A DNA stretch of 64,000 bases from Halovenus aranensis (lineage in GTDB: Archaea > Halobacteriota > Halobacteria > Halobacteriales > Haloarculaceae). How positions within the stretch are numbered: position 1 is the first letter of the stretch; every line of letters starts with the position of its first letter. A model generated the notes under the pieces. That model was not told where the DNA came from. It saw nothing but the letters and a program-made list of their open reading frames with translations, and did no database searches. The stretch spans positions 124,001 to 188,000 of the forward strand of contig NZ_FNFC01000004.1 in the NCBI RefSeq assembly GCF_900100385.1, written 5' to 3'. Positions 26,421 to 35,215 of this stretch are shown piece by piece. Made by a program: the position numbers and the translations under genes.

Positions 26421-26598
26421 ACGGCCTCGCCGAGGAGTTCCGCATGTAGTTCGGGGTCGGTCCGCGCTGCTTTGCCTTCGCCGGGAACTAGCCTGGGCGT
26501 GCGTGAGGGCTGGAGAACTGGGAGACAACGCAGACCTATAACAGAGGCGACTATTGTCTGACGTACGTTTATGTGGAGTGGCAGTTTCTGTCATTATT
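26421..26598 (+). promoter_or_regulatory. Intergenic region upstream of the smc operon
   Basis: A T-rich element (CGTTTATGTG, about 26566-26575) lies about 25 bases before the ATG at 26599, giving a leaderless start for the coiled-coil gene and probably for smc and scpA too. Nothing else was recognised in these 178 bases. Confidence 0.4.
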
Positions 26599-26880
26599 AT
26601 GTGTGGCAACAGAGTCGAGGAACTGGAAGCGCGAGTGAAGGAACTTGAGGCCTCAGTCGAGGGTCTGACCGACGAACTGGTTGAATGCAAGGTTCGTCTG
26701 CGCGAACTGGAGAACGCGGTCGACGACGAACTCGGGTTCGTCCCGGAGACCGACAGCGAGGAAGAACGTGTCGGGACAGAGCGCGTCCAATCGCCAGACA
26801 CAGGCGAAGCATCTAAAACCGAGGCCGCCGACGAGGAAGATAACACGGAGGAGTCGGACAGCGATATCATCGTCGCCTGA
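26599..26880 (+). CDS. Small acidic coiled-coil protein (DUF7518-like) preceding smc
   Basis: Protein of 93 residues. Residues about 4-45 (NRVEELEARVKELEASVEGL and the following heptads) form a leucine-zipper-like coiled coil, which contains one additional Cys. Residues about 50-93 are an acidic disordered tail rich in E, D and S. It is 26 bases upstream of smc and in the same direction, with no separate promoter visible for smc. The family is haloarchaeal and uncharacterised; the location suggests a role with the Smc-ScpA complex. The family label comes from overall resemblance only. Confidence 0.75.
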   Translation: MCGNRVEELEARVKELEASVEGLTDELVECKVRLRELENAVDDELGFVPETDSEEERVGTERVQSPDTGEASKTEAADEEDNTEESDSDIIVA

Positions 26881-26906
26881 GGCCGACGCTCCTCCGCGAG
26901 CACCCC

Positions 26907-29900
26907 ATGTATATCAAAGAGCTCGTCCTCGACAATTTCAAGAGTTTCGGCCAGAAGACTCGCATCCCGTTTTACGAGGACTTCACGACCGTGACCGGCC
27001 CCAACGGGTCGGGGAAATCGAACGTCATCGACTCGGTGCTGTTCGCGCTCGGCCTCGCCCGCACCTCTGGTATCCGGGCTGAGAAACTGACTGACCTCAT
27101 CTACAACCCCGGCCATCAAGAAGGCGAATCGTTCCAGGGCCAGCGCGAGGCGAGTGTCGAAGTCGTGATGGACAACGCGAACCGGACGCTCGACCGCGCT
27201 CAGGTCGTCAACGCCGCCGGGAGCGACGACATCGGCGACATCGACGAGATTACGATCAAGCGACGCGTCAAGGAGACTGAAGACAACTACTACTCTTATT
27301 ACTACATCAACGGCCGCTCGGTCAATCTCTCCGATATTCAGGACCTGCTCGCACAGGCCGGCATCACTCCCGAGGGGTACAACGTCGTGATGCAGGGCGA
27401 CGTGACCGAGATTATCAACATGACACCGGGCTCTCGGCGGGAGATAATCGACGAGATTGCCGGTGTCGCCCAGTTCGACGAGAAAAAAGAGGCTGCATTC
27501 GAGGAACTCGATGTGGTCGAAGAGCGAATCGACGAAGCCGACCTCCGAATCGAGGAGAAGACAGAACGCCTCGACCAGCTCGAAGACGAACGGCAGACTG
27601 CACTCCAGTATCAGGACCTCCGCGAGCAGAAAGAGACCTACGAAGGCTACCGAAAGGCGGCAGAACTCGAGAATAAGCGGGCAGAACGCGACGAGATAGA
27701 CGCTGAACTCGCAGAGGCAACAGAGACACTCGAAAAGCGTCAGGCGACGCTCGACGAACGGCAGGGAGAGCTGATGCGCCTGGAGAGCGACCTCGAGCAT
27801 CTCAACGGCGAAATCGAGCGGAAAGGCGAAGACGAACAACTCGCGCTCAAACGCGAGATGGAGGAGATAAAAGGCGACATTTCCCGCCTGAACGATAAAA
27901 TCGAGACACAGCGCGAGCGAATCGAAGACGCCGAAACCGAGCGCAAGCAGGCGTTCGTCGAAATCGACCGCAAACAGGAGGAACTCGACGAACTGGAGAG
28001 TGAGATTCGGGAGTTGAAAGTCGAAAAATCCTCGATTGCTGCCGACGTTCAAGAGAAAGAGGAGTCACTCGAAGCCGTCGAGGCCCGTATCGACGAAGTC
28101 GGCGAGGAGTTCGAGGAGGTTAAAGAACAGCTTCAAGAAAGGAAAACACAGCTCGAAGAGGCCAAAGCAGAGAAAAACGACCTCCAGCGCGAACAGGACC
28201 GGCTTCTCGACGAAGCGCGACGCCGCTCCTCAGAGAAACGCGAGAAACAGGAGGCAATCGAGGCCGCCCGAGAGCAGATTCCCGCCCTCGAAGCCGATAT
28301 CGACGACCTCGAAGTCGAGCTCGAAAAGGCGACCGAGAACCACGAGACGATTGGCGAGGTCGTCGACGACCTCCGCATCGAAAAGCGCGAGCGCCAGAGC
28401 GACCTCGACGAAATCGAGGACGAGCTCAACGCCGCCCAGCAGGAGTACGCCGAGCTAGAGGCAAAAGCCGGCCAGTCAGAGGGGTCGTACGGTCGGGCCG
28501 TAACGACGATTTTGAACGGCGGCATCGACGGCGTTCACGGCACCGTCGCCCAACTCGGGAGCGTCTCGAACCAGTACGCGACCGCGTGTGAGACCGCCGC
28601 GGGCGGGCGACTCGCCAACGTGGTGACCGACGACGACCAGGTCGGTCAGCGCTGTATCGAATACCTCAAATCTCGCAACGCCGGGCGGGCGACGTTCCTG
28701 CCGATTACGAAGATGCACCAGCGCTCGCTGCCGTCGCTGCCGAGTCACGACGGTGTCGTCGACTTCGCGTACAATCTCGTCGACTTCGACTCGGAGTACG
28801 CCGGCGTCTTCTCGTACGTGCTCGGCGACACGCTCGTCGTCGAGGACATCGAGACTGCCCGAGAACTGATGGGCGAGTTTCGAATCGTCACGCTCGAAGG
28901 AGACCTCGTGGAGAAATCCGGCGCGATGACCGGCGGTTCGAAGAAGGGGTCGCGGTACTCCTTCGAGGGAACCGACGGTAAACTCGAACGGGTCGCGGCC
29001 CGCATCAACGACCTCGAAGAACAGCGCCAGTCGATTCGCACCGAGGTCCGCGAACTGGAAGACCGCCTCGAAGACGCGCGAGACCGCGAAACCGAGGCCG
29101 CAGAACAGGTCAGAGACATCGAGTCGGAAATCGAGAAACGAGAGAGCGAAATCACAGAAACCGAGTCCCGAATTGAGACACTGACAGAGGAAGTGGCCGA
29201 CATCGAGTCCGAACGCGAGGAGGTCTCGGACAAGATGGACGAACTGGAAGCGGCTATCGCCGACCAGAACGAACGGATTGCCGACATCCAGTCCGACATC
29301 GAGGAGCTCGAGACCGAGGTCGAAGACTCGGAACTCCCCGAGCTCACGGCCAGAGCCGAGTCCATCCGCGAGGATATCGACGACGCGAACGCACGTATCG
29401 ACGACCTCGACGGACAACTCAATCAGCTCTCGCTCGAAAAGCAGTACGCCGAGGAGGCAATCGAGGAACGCAACGAGGACATCGAGGCGGCACAGAACCG
29501 TAAGGCCGACGCCGAGGAGACAATCGAGGAACTCGAAGCGGATATCGGGGAAAACGAGGCGAAACTCGAAGAGAAAGAGGCAGAGGTCGCAGAGCTCGAA
29601 TCCGAGCTTGCAGACCTGAAAGCCGAACGCGAGGAGCTACGAGACGCGGTCGAGGAGGCACGGACAGAGCGCGACGAGGCCAAAGAGCGCGTCTCGACTA
29701 TCGAGGACGAACTCGCCGAGTTGCGCCAGGAACGCGAAACCCTCGACTGGGAAATCGAAGAACTCGAAGCCGAGGTTGGCGACTACGACCCAGACGAAAT
29801 TCCTGACCACGACGAGGTCGAGGCCGAAATCGCACGCCTGGAAGGCGAGATGACGGCACTGGAGCCGGTCAACATGCTCGCTATCGAGGAGTACGACAGC

Positions 29901-30476
29901 GTCAAAGGGGACCTCGACGAGCTACAGGACCGAAAGGCGACACTGGTCGAAGAGGCCGAGGGAATCCGCGAGCGTATCGACACCTTCGAGGCACGCAAAA
30001 AGGAGACGTTCATGGACGCATACGAGGCAATCGACGAGCAGTTCCGGGACATTTTCGAGCGCCTCTCGAATGGAACAGGGCGACTCCACCTCGAAGACGA
30101 GGACGACCCGTTCAACGGCGGCCTGACGATGAAAGCCCAACCCGGCGACAAGCCTATCCAGCGCCTCAACGCGATGAGCGGCGGCGAAAAGTCGTTGACT
30201 GCGCTGGCGTTCATCTTCGCAATCCAGCGACACAACCCCGCGCCCTTCTATGCGCTCGATGAGGTAGACGCGTTCCTCGATGCGGCAAACGCCGAACTCG
30301 TCGGCGAAATGGTCGACGAACTCGCAGGAGAGGCTCAGTTCGTCGTCGTCTCGCACCGGTCGGCGATGCTCGAACGGTCAGAGCGGGCAATCGGCGTTAC
30401 GATGCAAGATGACAACGTCTCTGCGGTGACCGGTATCGACCTCTCGGGCAGCGAGGAGGTGCCCGCGGATGACTGA
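26907..30476 (+). CDS. smc: Chromosome segregation protein Smc
   Basis: Condensin ATPase of 1189 residues that folds and segregates the chromosome. The N-terminal head has Walker A GPNGSGKSN (residues 31-39). Two long coiled coils (about 170-510 and 680-1030) flank a hinge (about 520-660) with the GGRLANVV and GRATFLPI sequences. The C-terminal head has signature MSGGEKSL and Walker B FYALDEVDAFLD. The length is standard. It lies between the small coiled-coil gene and scpA, whose start is 5 to 14 bases beyond the smc stop. Confidence 0.97.
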   Translation: MYIKELVLDNFKSFGQKTRIPFYEDFTTVTGPNGSGKSNVIDSVLFALGLARTSGIRAEKLTDLIYNPGHQEGESFQGQREASVEVVMDNANRTLDRAQVVNAAGSDDIGDIDEITIKRRVKETEDNYYSYYYINGRSVNLSDIQDLLAQAGITPEGYNVVMQGDVTEIINMTPGSRREIIDEIAGVAQFDEKKEAAFEELDVVEERIDEADLRIEEKTERLDQLEDERQTALQYQDLREQKETYEGYRKAAELENKRAERDEIDAELAEATETLEKRQATLDERQGELMRLESDLEHLNGEIERKGEDEQLALKREMEEIKGDISRLNDKIETQRERIEDAETERKQAFVEIDRKQEELDELESEIRELKVEKSSIAADVQEKEESLEAVEARIDEVGEEFEEVKEQLQERKTQLEEAKAEKNDLQREQDRLLDEARRRSSEKREKQEAIEAAREQIPALEADIDDLEVELEKATENHETIGEVVDDLRIEKRERQSDLDEIEDELNAAQQEYAELEAKAGQSEGSYGRAVTTILNGGIDGVHGTVAQLGSVSNQYATACETAAGGRLANVVTDDDQVGQRCIEYLKSRNAGRATFLPITKMHQRSLPSLPSHDGVVDFAYNLVDFDSEYAGVFSYVLGDTLVVEDIETARELMGEFRIVTLEGDLVEKSGAMTGGSKKGSRYSFEGTDGKLERVAARINDLEEQRQSIRTEVRELEDRLEDARDRETEAAEQVRDIESEIEKRESEITETESRIETLTEEVADIESEREEVSDKMDELEAAIADQNERIADIQSDIEELETEVEDSELPELTARAESIREDIDDANARIDDLDGQLNQLSLEKQYAEEAIEERNEDIEAAQNRKADAEETIEELEADIGENEAKLEEKEAEVAELESELADLKAEREELRDAVEEARTERDEAKERVSTIEDELAELRQERETLDWEIEELEAEVGDYDPDEIPDHDEVEAEIARLEGEMTALEPVNMLAIEEYDSVKGDLDELQDRKATLVEEAEGIRERIDTFEARKKETFMDAYEAIDEQFRDIFERLSNGTGRLHLEDEDDPFNGGLTMKAQPGDKPIQRLNAMSGGEKSLTALAFIFAIQRHNPAPFYALDEVDAFLDAANAELVGEMVDELAGEAQFVVVSHRSAMLERSERAIGVTMQDDNVSAVTGIDLSGSEEVPADD

Positions 30477-30490
30477 CGGGGGTGACGGCC

Positions 30491-31432
30491 GTGACTGACG
30501 AGATACCGCTCGATATCACCGGCCACGAGGACCGTGACCCGCCCTCGGGAGCAGATGGACTTCTCGAAGAGCCCGTAGAGACTGAGAGCGAACAGGCAGA
30601 GAACACAGACGAGGCGACCGAGCAAGTCGACGACCAGGCGGCCGAGACAGACGAGGAGGAAGTCGAACCGGTCGAGGTGCTGGTTCAGCTCGCCGAAGAC
30701 GGCGCTATCGACCCATGGGATATCGACATCGTCGAGGTCACAGACAAGTTCCTCGACCGACTCGACGAGGCCGACCTCCGGACCTCTGGACGGGCGCTGT
30801 TTTACGCGAGCGTCCTCCTGCGGATGAAAAGTGACGTGATACTCGAGGACGACGAGCCTGAAGCGGAATCGGCCGAGCCCTGGGAACAGGCGATGAACGG
30901 GGGAGATGTCCCCGAGGAGGCCGACCCGTTTGCCACTCTCGAACAGGAGATGGACCGTCGCCTCGAACGAAAGCGCGCACGGGGGATGCCACAGACACTG
31001 GACGAACTGGTGCGTGACCTCCGCGACGCAGAACGTGACACCTGGTGGAAGGAGTCACGCGAGTACGACACCAGCGACTCGCCCCAGCGGTACGACCGTG
31101 GCACTCAGGAACTCGATTACCGGTCGACAGACCAGCTTCGGATGGACGACGAACCCACGGAGGCCGAAGTCACCGAGAAGACCCACGGCGAGGATATCGA
31201 TGCCGTCATCGACGACGTTCAGGCCGCGGTTCGCGACCAGTACGACCAAGGACGTCCGGAGGTGCTGTTCAGGGAAGTTGCACGCGTCGGCGGCTCGCGG
31301 GTCCAAACCTATCTCGGGGTGCTCTTTCTCTCCCACCGCGGAGCGGTCCGACTTCAGCAGGACGACCTCTTTGGCGACCTCTGGATACAGGACCCGAACG
31401 CAGTCGAGCGCGAGGAAGCACTCGCCGACTGA
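30491..31432 (+). CDS. scpA: Segregation and condensation protein ScpA (kleisin)
   Basis: Kleisin that bridges Smc heads. The 313 residues start with a long acidic haloarchaeal extension (about residues 20-60), followed by the ScpA core VEVLVQLAEDGAIDPWDIDI, here given as PWDIDIVEVTDKFLDRLDE. The family's SGRALFYASVLLRMKS motif comes next, and the C-terminal winged helix spans about residues 240-300 (LFREVARVGGSRVQTYLGVL). I prefer the GTG at 30491 because GGGGGTGA lies 6 bases upstream; GTG 30482 is also possible. No scpB gene is visible beside it. Confidence 0.92.
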   Translation: MTDEIPLDITGHEDRDPPSGADGLLEEPVETESEQAENTDEATEQVDDQAAETDEEEVEPVEVLVQLAEDGAIDPWDIDIVEVTDKFLDRLDEADLRTSGRALFYASVLLRMKSDVILEDDEPEAESAEPWEQAMNGGDVPEEADPFATLEQEMDRRLERKRARGMPQTLDELVRDLRDAERDTWWKESREYDTSDSPQRYDRGTQELDYRSTDQLRMDDEPTEAEVTEKTHGEDIDAVIDDVQAAVRDQYDQGRPEVLFREVARVGGSRVQTYLGVLFLSHRGAVRLQQDDLFGDLWIQDPNAVEREEALAD

Positions 31433-31492
31433 GATACCAGTCTCGCTGTCGCTGTGCAACAGATATATTCCTCCTGTGTCGGAATCTGAGGT

Positions 31493-32296
31493 ATGGACCG
31501 ACGTGGGTTTCTGGCGGCAGGTGCCGGCTTGGCGGCGGCGACGGCTGGTTGTCTCGGGACTGACGAGGAGGTCGACACGGGTCGAGTCGCTGCCGGCGGG
31601 ACCATCGGCGACGAGGGCGAGACAGTCGCGAGCGGAGCGGTCGTCGAGGTCGATGGCGGGACGATGCGTCTCACCGCGACAGACGTACAGCGGTCGGTCG
31701 TCTCGCCACAGGAGGGAAACACCGTCTACGAACCTACAGACACACAGTTTCTCGTCGTCGGGCTGGACACCTCCGACCTGCTTATCGAAAGTCCACTAGA
31801 GGATATGAGCCTCCTGCTCGACGGCGAGCGGCCGGACATCCCACAGCGCGTGCCGCGTCTGGTAAATCTCGACCGGGGCGATATAACAGCGACCCGAGGG
31901 AGCGCAGACATCGCCTTCGCTGTCCCGACGGCGACGCCGTCGACGGCACGCATACGGTACGATACGCTGACGAACGTCTCCTGGCGGGTACCCGACGCAC
32001 TGGTCGATATCTTCGAGACCGCACCGGAGTTCGCCTTGGAATCGGCCGCAGTTGTCGAGGACAACGGCGAGACAGCACTGGCACTGACAGTCGAGAACCG
32101 CGGCGACAGGGACGGCGTCTTCCGGTGTACCACAGCGAGCGGGGACGGTACCCCAGAGGTCGTCCGGTTTACTGTCAGTGCCGACCGTCAGGCGAATGTC
32201 ACGATTACGAACGCGGCGGTCAGCGAGTGGCCGGCAGGGGCGGATTTCGCGCACCCGGTCGACCCAGACACCCGGGCGTTCGCTGTCGACATCTGA
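31493..32296 (+). CDS. Tat-exported lipoprotein, unknown function
   Basis: Protein of 267 residues with a twin-arginine signal (MDRRGFLAAGAGLAAA) and a lipobox TAGC (Cys about residue 19). The rest is predicted beta-rich, with segments such as FLVVGLDTSDLL and LALTVENRGDRDGVFRC that resemble Ig-like or CARDB-type extracellular domains. A surface substrate-binding or stress role is possible but unproven. It sits alone between scpA and thrS. Confidence 0.75.
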   Translation: MDRRGFLAAGAGLAAATAGCLGTDEEVDTGRVAAGGTIGDEGETVASGAVVEVDGGTMRLTATDVQRSVVSPQEGNTVYEPTDTQFLVVGLDTSDLLIESPLEDMSLLLDGERPDIPQRVPRLVNLDRGDITATRGSADIAFAVPTATPSTARIRYDTLTNVSWRVPDALVDIFETAPEFALESAAVVEDNGETALALTVENRGDRDGVFRCTTASGDGTPEVVRFTVSADRQANVTITNAAVSEWPAGADFAHPVDPDTRAFAVDI

Positions 32297-32492
32297 ACGA
32301 AGCCACGGTTGACAGCGACAGGGCACGAGCGCAATCTTTTTGACCGGTGGCGAGATAGGGGGAGGTATGATGGTAGGTGTCCGTTTTACAGGCCCGCTGT
32401 GAGCAACACCTGCCAGTTCTGTCGTGCGCTGGTCCCGAGCAGCCACGGCGTCAGCGCGGTCCTGAACGCGTTCTCTCGGGGGAGGTATACTG
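32297..32492 (+). promoter_or_regulatory. Structured leader of thrS with duplicated ribosome-binding module
   Basis: An 11-base element GGGGGAGGTAT occurs at 32358-32368 and again at 32478-32488, exactly 120 bases apart, each just upstream of an ATG. Between them are two hairpins. In the first, GGTAGGTGT (32372-32380) pairs with ACACCTGCC (32406-32414), with an inner ACAG/CTGT stem (32388-32391/32397-32400). In the second, TGCGCTG (32425-32431) pairs with CAGCGCG (32452-32458). A T-rich promoter-like box is at about 32335-32342. The layout suggests a regulated leader. Confidence 0.55.
32367..32402 (+). CDS. Possible 11-residue upstream ORF in the thrS leader
   Basis: The frame reads ATGATGGTAGG and on to TGA, giving MMVGVRFTGPL. 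Its start is embedded in the first GGAGGT module and lies about 25 bases after the T-rich box, so it could be translated leaderless. The stop falls in the first hairpin, so ribosome position would affect folding. It contains one threonine codon. It may be a regulatory leader peptide or an accident. Confidence 0.3.
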   Translation: MMVGVRFTGPL

Positions 32493-34433
32493 ATGTCACG
32501 ACAAGCGTCTACCATAACTGTCGTCCTCCCGGACGGCTCGGAGATGGAAGTTGAGCAGGGTGCAACGGTCGAGGATGTCGCCCACGAAATCGGTCCTGGA
32601 CTGGGCCGGGATACGGTCGCGGGCGTCGTCGACGGTGACTTGGTCGACAAAGCGACACCGCTGACCGAGGACTGTCGGATCGAAATCGTCACAGAGAGCA
32701 GTGACGAGTATCTCGACGTGCTCCGTCACACCGGCGCTCACGTCTTCGGGCAGGCTCTCCAGCGACTGTACCCCGAGGCAAAGCTGGCTATCGGTCCCCC
32801 GACCGACGATGGGTTCTACTACGATATTGCAGGCGTCGAACTCGACGAGGACGACCTCGAAGACATCGAAGCCGAGATGGAGAATATTGTCGAGGCGGAC
32901 TACGAACTGCAGCGAGAGATTCGCTCCCACGACGAGGCCGTCGATGCCTACGACGATAACCCCTTCAAGCAGGACATTCTCGCCGACGAAGCCGCCGGCG
33001 AAGACACCGTTTCCTTCTACGTCCAGGACGACTGGGAAGACCTCTGTCAGGGCCCTCACGTCGACTCGACGGGCGATATCGGCGCGATTACGCTGCTCGA
33101 AATGTCGGCTGCCTACTGGCGGGGCGAGGAGGAAAACGACCAGCTCACCCGCGTCTACGGTACCGCGTTCGAGAGCGAAGACGACCTCGAGGCGTTCATC
33201 GAGCGCCGCGAGAAGGCAAAAGAGCGCGACCACCGGAAAATCGGCCGTGAGATGGATCTGTTCTCGATTCCAGACCACTCGCCGGGCTGTGTGCACTTCC
33301 ACCCTAACGGGATGGAGATTCGCCGCGAACTCGAAGACTACATTCGGAACAAAAACGACGAACTCGGCTACGACGAGGTCTGGACGCCGGAGCTAAACAA
33401 GGCAGAGCTCTGGAAGCCGACCGGCCACTACGACAACTTCAAAGAGAACGGCGAGATGTTCGCCTGGGAGCAAGACGAGACCGAATACGGTCTCAAGCCG
33501 ATGAACTGCGCGAACCACGCCCACGTCTACCAGGAGGGGCAGTACTCCTATCGGGACCTTCCGGTCCGGTTCTCGGAGTTTGGCACCTGCTACCGAAACG
33601 AGCAGTCCGGAGAGCTGTCGGGACTGCTCCGGGTCCGTGGGTTTACCCAGGACGACGGCCACGCGTTCATCCGACGCGACCAGATTGAGGACGAAATCAC
33701 GCAGACGCTATCGAGCATCGAAGACATCTACGACAGATTTGGCATCGAGATTGCCTACAAACTGGAGACTCAGGGCGACAACGCCGTCGGAAGCGACGAC
33801 ATCTGGGAGGAGGCGACGGAGGGTCTGCGGGACTCGCTCGAATCGCTCGGACTCGACTACGACGTCGAGCACGGCGAGGCTGCGTTCTACGGCCCGAAAA
33901 TCGCACTCAACGGTATCGACGCGCTCGGTCGCGAGTGGACCATCGGCACCGTTCAACTCGATTTCAACATTCCGGAGCGTCTGGACTTGAGCTATGTCGG
34001 TAAAGACAACGAGGACCACCGGCCGGTGATGGTCCACCGCGCGCTCCTCGGTAGTATCGAGCGCTTCATGGGCGTGATGATAGAGCACTTCAACGGGAAC
34101 TTCCCGACCTGGCTCGCGCCAGAGCAGGTCCGGATTCTGCCGGTGTCTGACGACAACATCGGCTATGCCAAGCGGCTCAAAAACGCCGACCTCGGTGACT
34201 TCCGGGTCGAAATCGAAGACCGCTCGTGGACGGTCGGGAAGAAAATCCAGCAGGCCCACGACGACCGAGTGCCCTACATGCTCATCGTCGGCGACAACGA
34301 GGAGGAGGCAGGTACGGTCTCTGTCCGTGACCGCTTCGAGAACGAATCCAAAGACATCGAAGTCGAGGCGTTCCGCAACCACCTCGCTGACGAGGTCGAG
34401 AGTCGACGCGTCGAACCCGACTTCCTGGAATAG
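32493..34433 (+). CDS. thrS: Threonyl-tRNA synthetase, bacterial-type with editing domain
   Basis: Charges tRNA-Thr and edits mischarged serine. The order of the 646 residues is: TGS domain (about 5-68), second-additional editing domain with His79 and His83 ([11 protein letters not shown]) and the CQGPH motif (Cys185, His189), class II catalytic core (motif 2 near [17 protein letters not shown], zinc ligand in [11 protein letters not shown], motif 3 near [14 protein letters not shown]), and a C-terminal anticodon domain. Haloarchaea carry this bacterial/eukaryotic kind rather than the archaeal editing-deacylase form. The start has GGAGGTATACTG upstream. Regulation may involve the preceding leader. 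Confidence 0.96.
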   Translation: MSRQASTITVVLPDGSEMEVEQGATVEDVAHEIGPGLGRDTVAGVVDGDLVDKATPLTEDCRIEIVTESSDEYLDVLRHTGAHVFGQALQRLYPEAKLAIGPPTDDGFYYDIAGVELDEDDLEDIEAEMENIVEADYELQREIRSHDEAVDAYDDNPFKQDILADEAAGEDTVSFYVQDDWEDLCQGPHVDSTGDIGAITLLEMSAAYWRGEEENDQLTRVYGTAFESEDDLEAFIERREKAKERDHRKIGREMDLFSIPDHSPGCVHFHPNGMEIRRELEDYIRNKNDELGYDEVWTPELNKAELWKPTGHYDNFKENGEMFAWEQDETEYGLKPMNCANHAHVYQEGQYSYRDLPVRFSEFGTCYRNEQSGELSGLLRVRGFTQDDGHAFIRRDQIEDEITQTLSSIEDIYDRFGIEIAYKLETQGDNAVGSDDIWEEATEGLRDSLESLGLDYDVEHGEAAFYGPKIALNGIDALGREWTIGTVQLDFNIPERLDLSYVGKDNEDHRPVMVHRALLGSIERFMGVMIEHFNGNFPTWLAPEQVRILPVSDDNIGYAKRLKNADLGDFRVEIEDRSWTVGKKIQQAHDDRVPYMLIVGDNEEEAGTVSVRDRFENESKDIEVEAFRNHLADEVESRRVEPDFLE

Positions 34434-34483
34434 GTCCTGTCTGCTGCGATGATATAAGTGGGCACATCCCCACGTATCGGACA

Positions 34484-35215
34484 ATGCCAGCAGTGGAGAC
34501 ACAGCAGTTGACCAAAGAGTACGGCGCAGTACACGCGCTCGACGGCCTGGATTTGACAATCGAGCGGGGCGAACTCTACGGGTTGCTCGGCCCGAACGGC
34601 TCGGGCAAGACCACTACTATCGAGATTCTGACCGGCCAGCGTGTCCCCACATCGGGTGAGGTGTCGGTGCTCGATATCGACCCGGTCGAGAACCCGCTCG
34701 ACGTTCGCCGCGCGGTCGGCATCCTCCCCGAGCGAGAGGACCCGCCCAGTTTTCTGACGCCGCGTGAGTATCTCCAGTTCGTCGGCGACGTGCGCGATAT
34801 CGCGGACGTCGACGCGCGCATCGAGGAGTGGTCGACGAAACTGGAGTTTCGCGGGATTCTCGATACGCTCTCGACGGACCTCTCTGAGGGGGAACGCCAG
34901 CGGGTGATGCTCGCACAGGTGTTCATCCACGAGCCGGAACTCGTGTTCATCGACGAGCCACTGGTGAATCTAGACCCGCTGATGCAGGCCGAAGTCAGAG
35001 ACATTCTCACAGCCTACTGCGAGGCCGGCAACACGCTCTTTCTCTCGACGCATTTCATGGAGGTCGCAGAGGACCTGTGCAGCCGTGTCGGCATCATCGC
35101 CGACGGGAAACTGGTCACCGAGCGCGACCCACAGAGCCTCGACGAAGACGGACTGCTCGAAACCTTCGCGACCGAACTCGGCGGCGAGTCCGCCGTGGAG
35201 GCTGGTCGACCGTGA
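34484..35215 (+). CDS. ABC transporter ATP-binding protein
   Basis: ATPase subunit of 243 residues. Walker A is LLGPNGSGKTTT (about residues 37-48), the signature is LSEGERQRVMLAQ, Walker B is LVFIDEPLVNLDP, and the switch is STHFMEVAED. The acidic start MPAVETQQLTKEYGAV fits an exporter of the ABC-2 type. The stop overlaps the permease start (GTGA), so the two proteins are made together. The cargo is unknown. Confidence 0.93.
   Translation: MPAVETQQLTKEYGAVHALDGLDLTIERGELYGLLGPNGSGKTTTIEILTGQRVPTSGEVSVLDIDPVENPLDVRRAVGILPEREDPPSFLTPREYLQFVGDVRDIADVDARIEEWSTKLEFRGILDTLSTDLSEGERQRVMLAQVFIHEPELVFIDEPLVNLDPLMQAEVRDILTAYCEAGNTLFLSTHFMEVAEDLCSRVGIIADGKLVTERDPQSLDEDGLLETFATELGGESAVEAGRP

Noticed and set aside
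26421-26520. Protein-like minus-strand reading (GEGKAARTDPELHAELL) in the gap after the AAA ATPase
   Set aside because: There is no start codon or ribosome-binding site, and the frame runs antisense into the ATPase 3' end. It may be chance, given the codon bias.
25284-28052. Very long open frame (over 900 codons) on the minus strand
   Set aside because: It lies antisense to the AAA ATPase and smc, both of which have full catalytic motifs. Its translation is low-complexity and shows no domain; long antisense frames are usual in GC-rich haloarchaeal genes.
32399-32554. GTG-started 51-codon frame in the thrS leader (has a CQFC motif)
   Set aside because: It overlaps the thrS start out of frame by 62 bases and its start lies inside a hairpin; the structured leader explains the region better.
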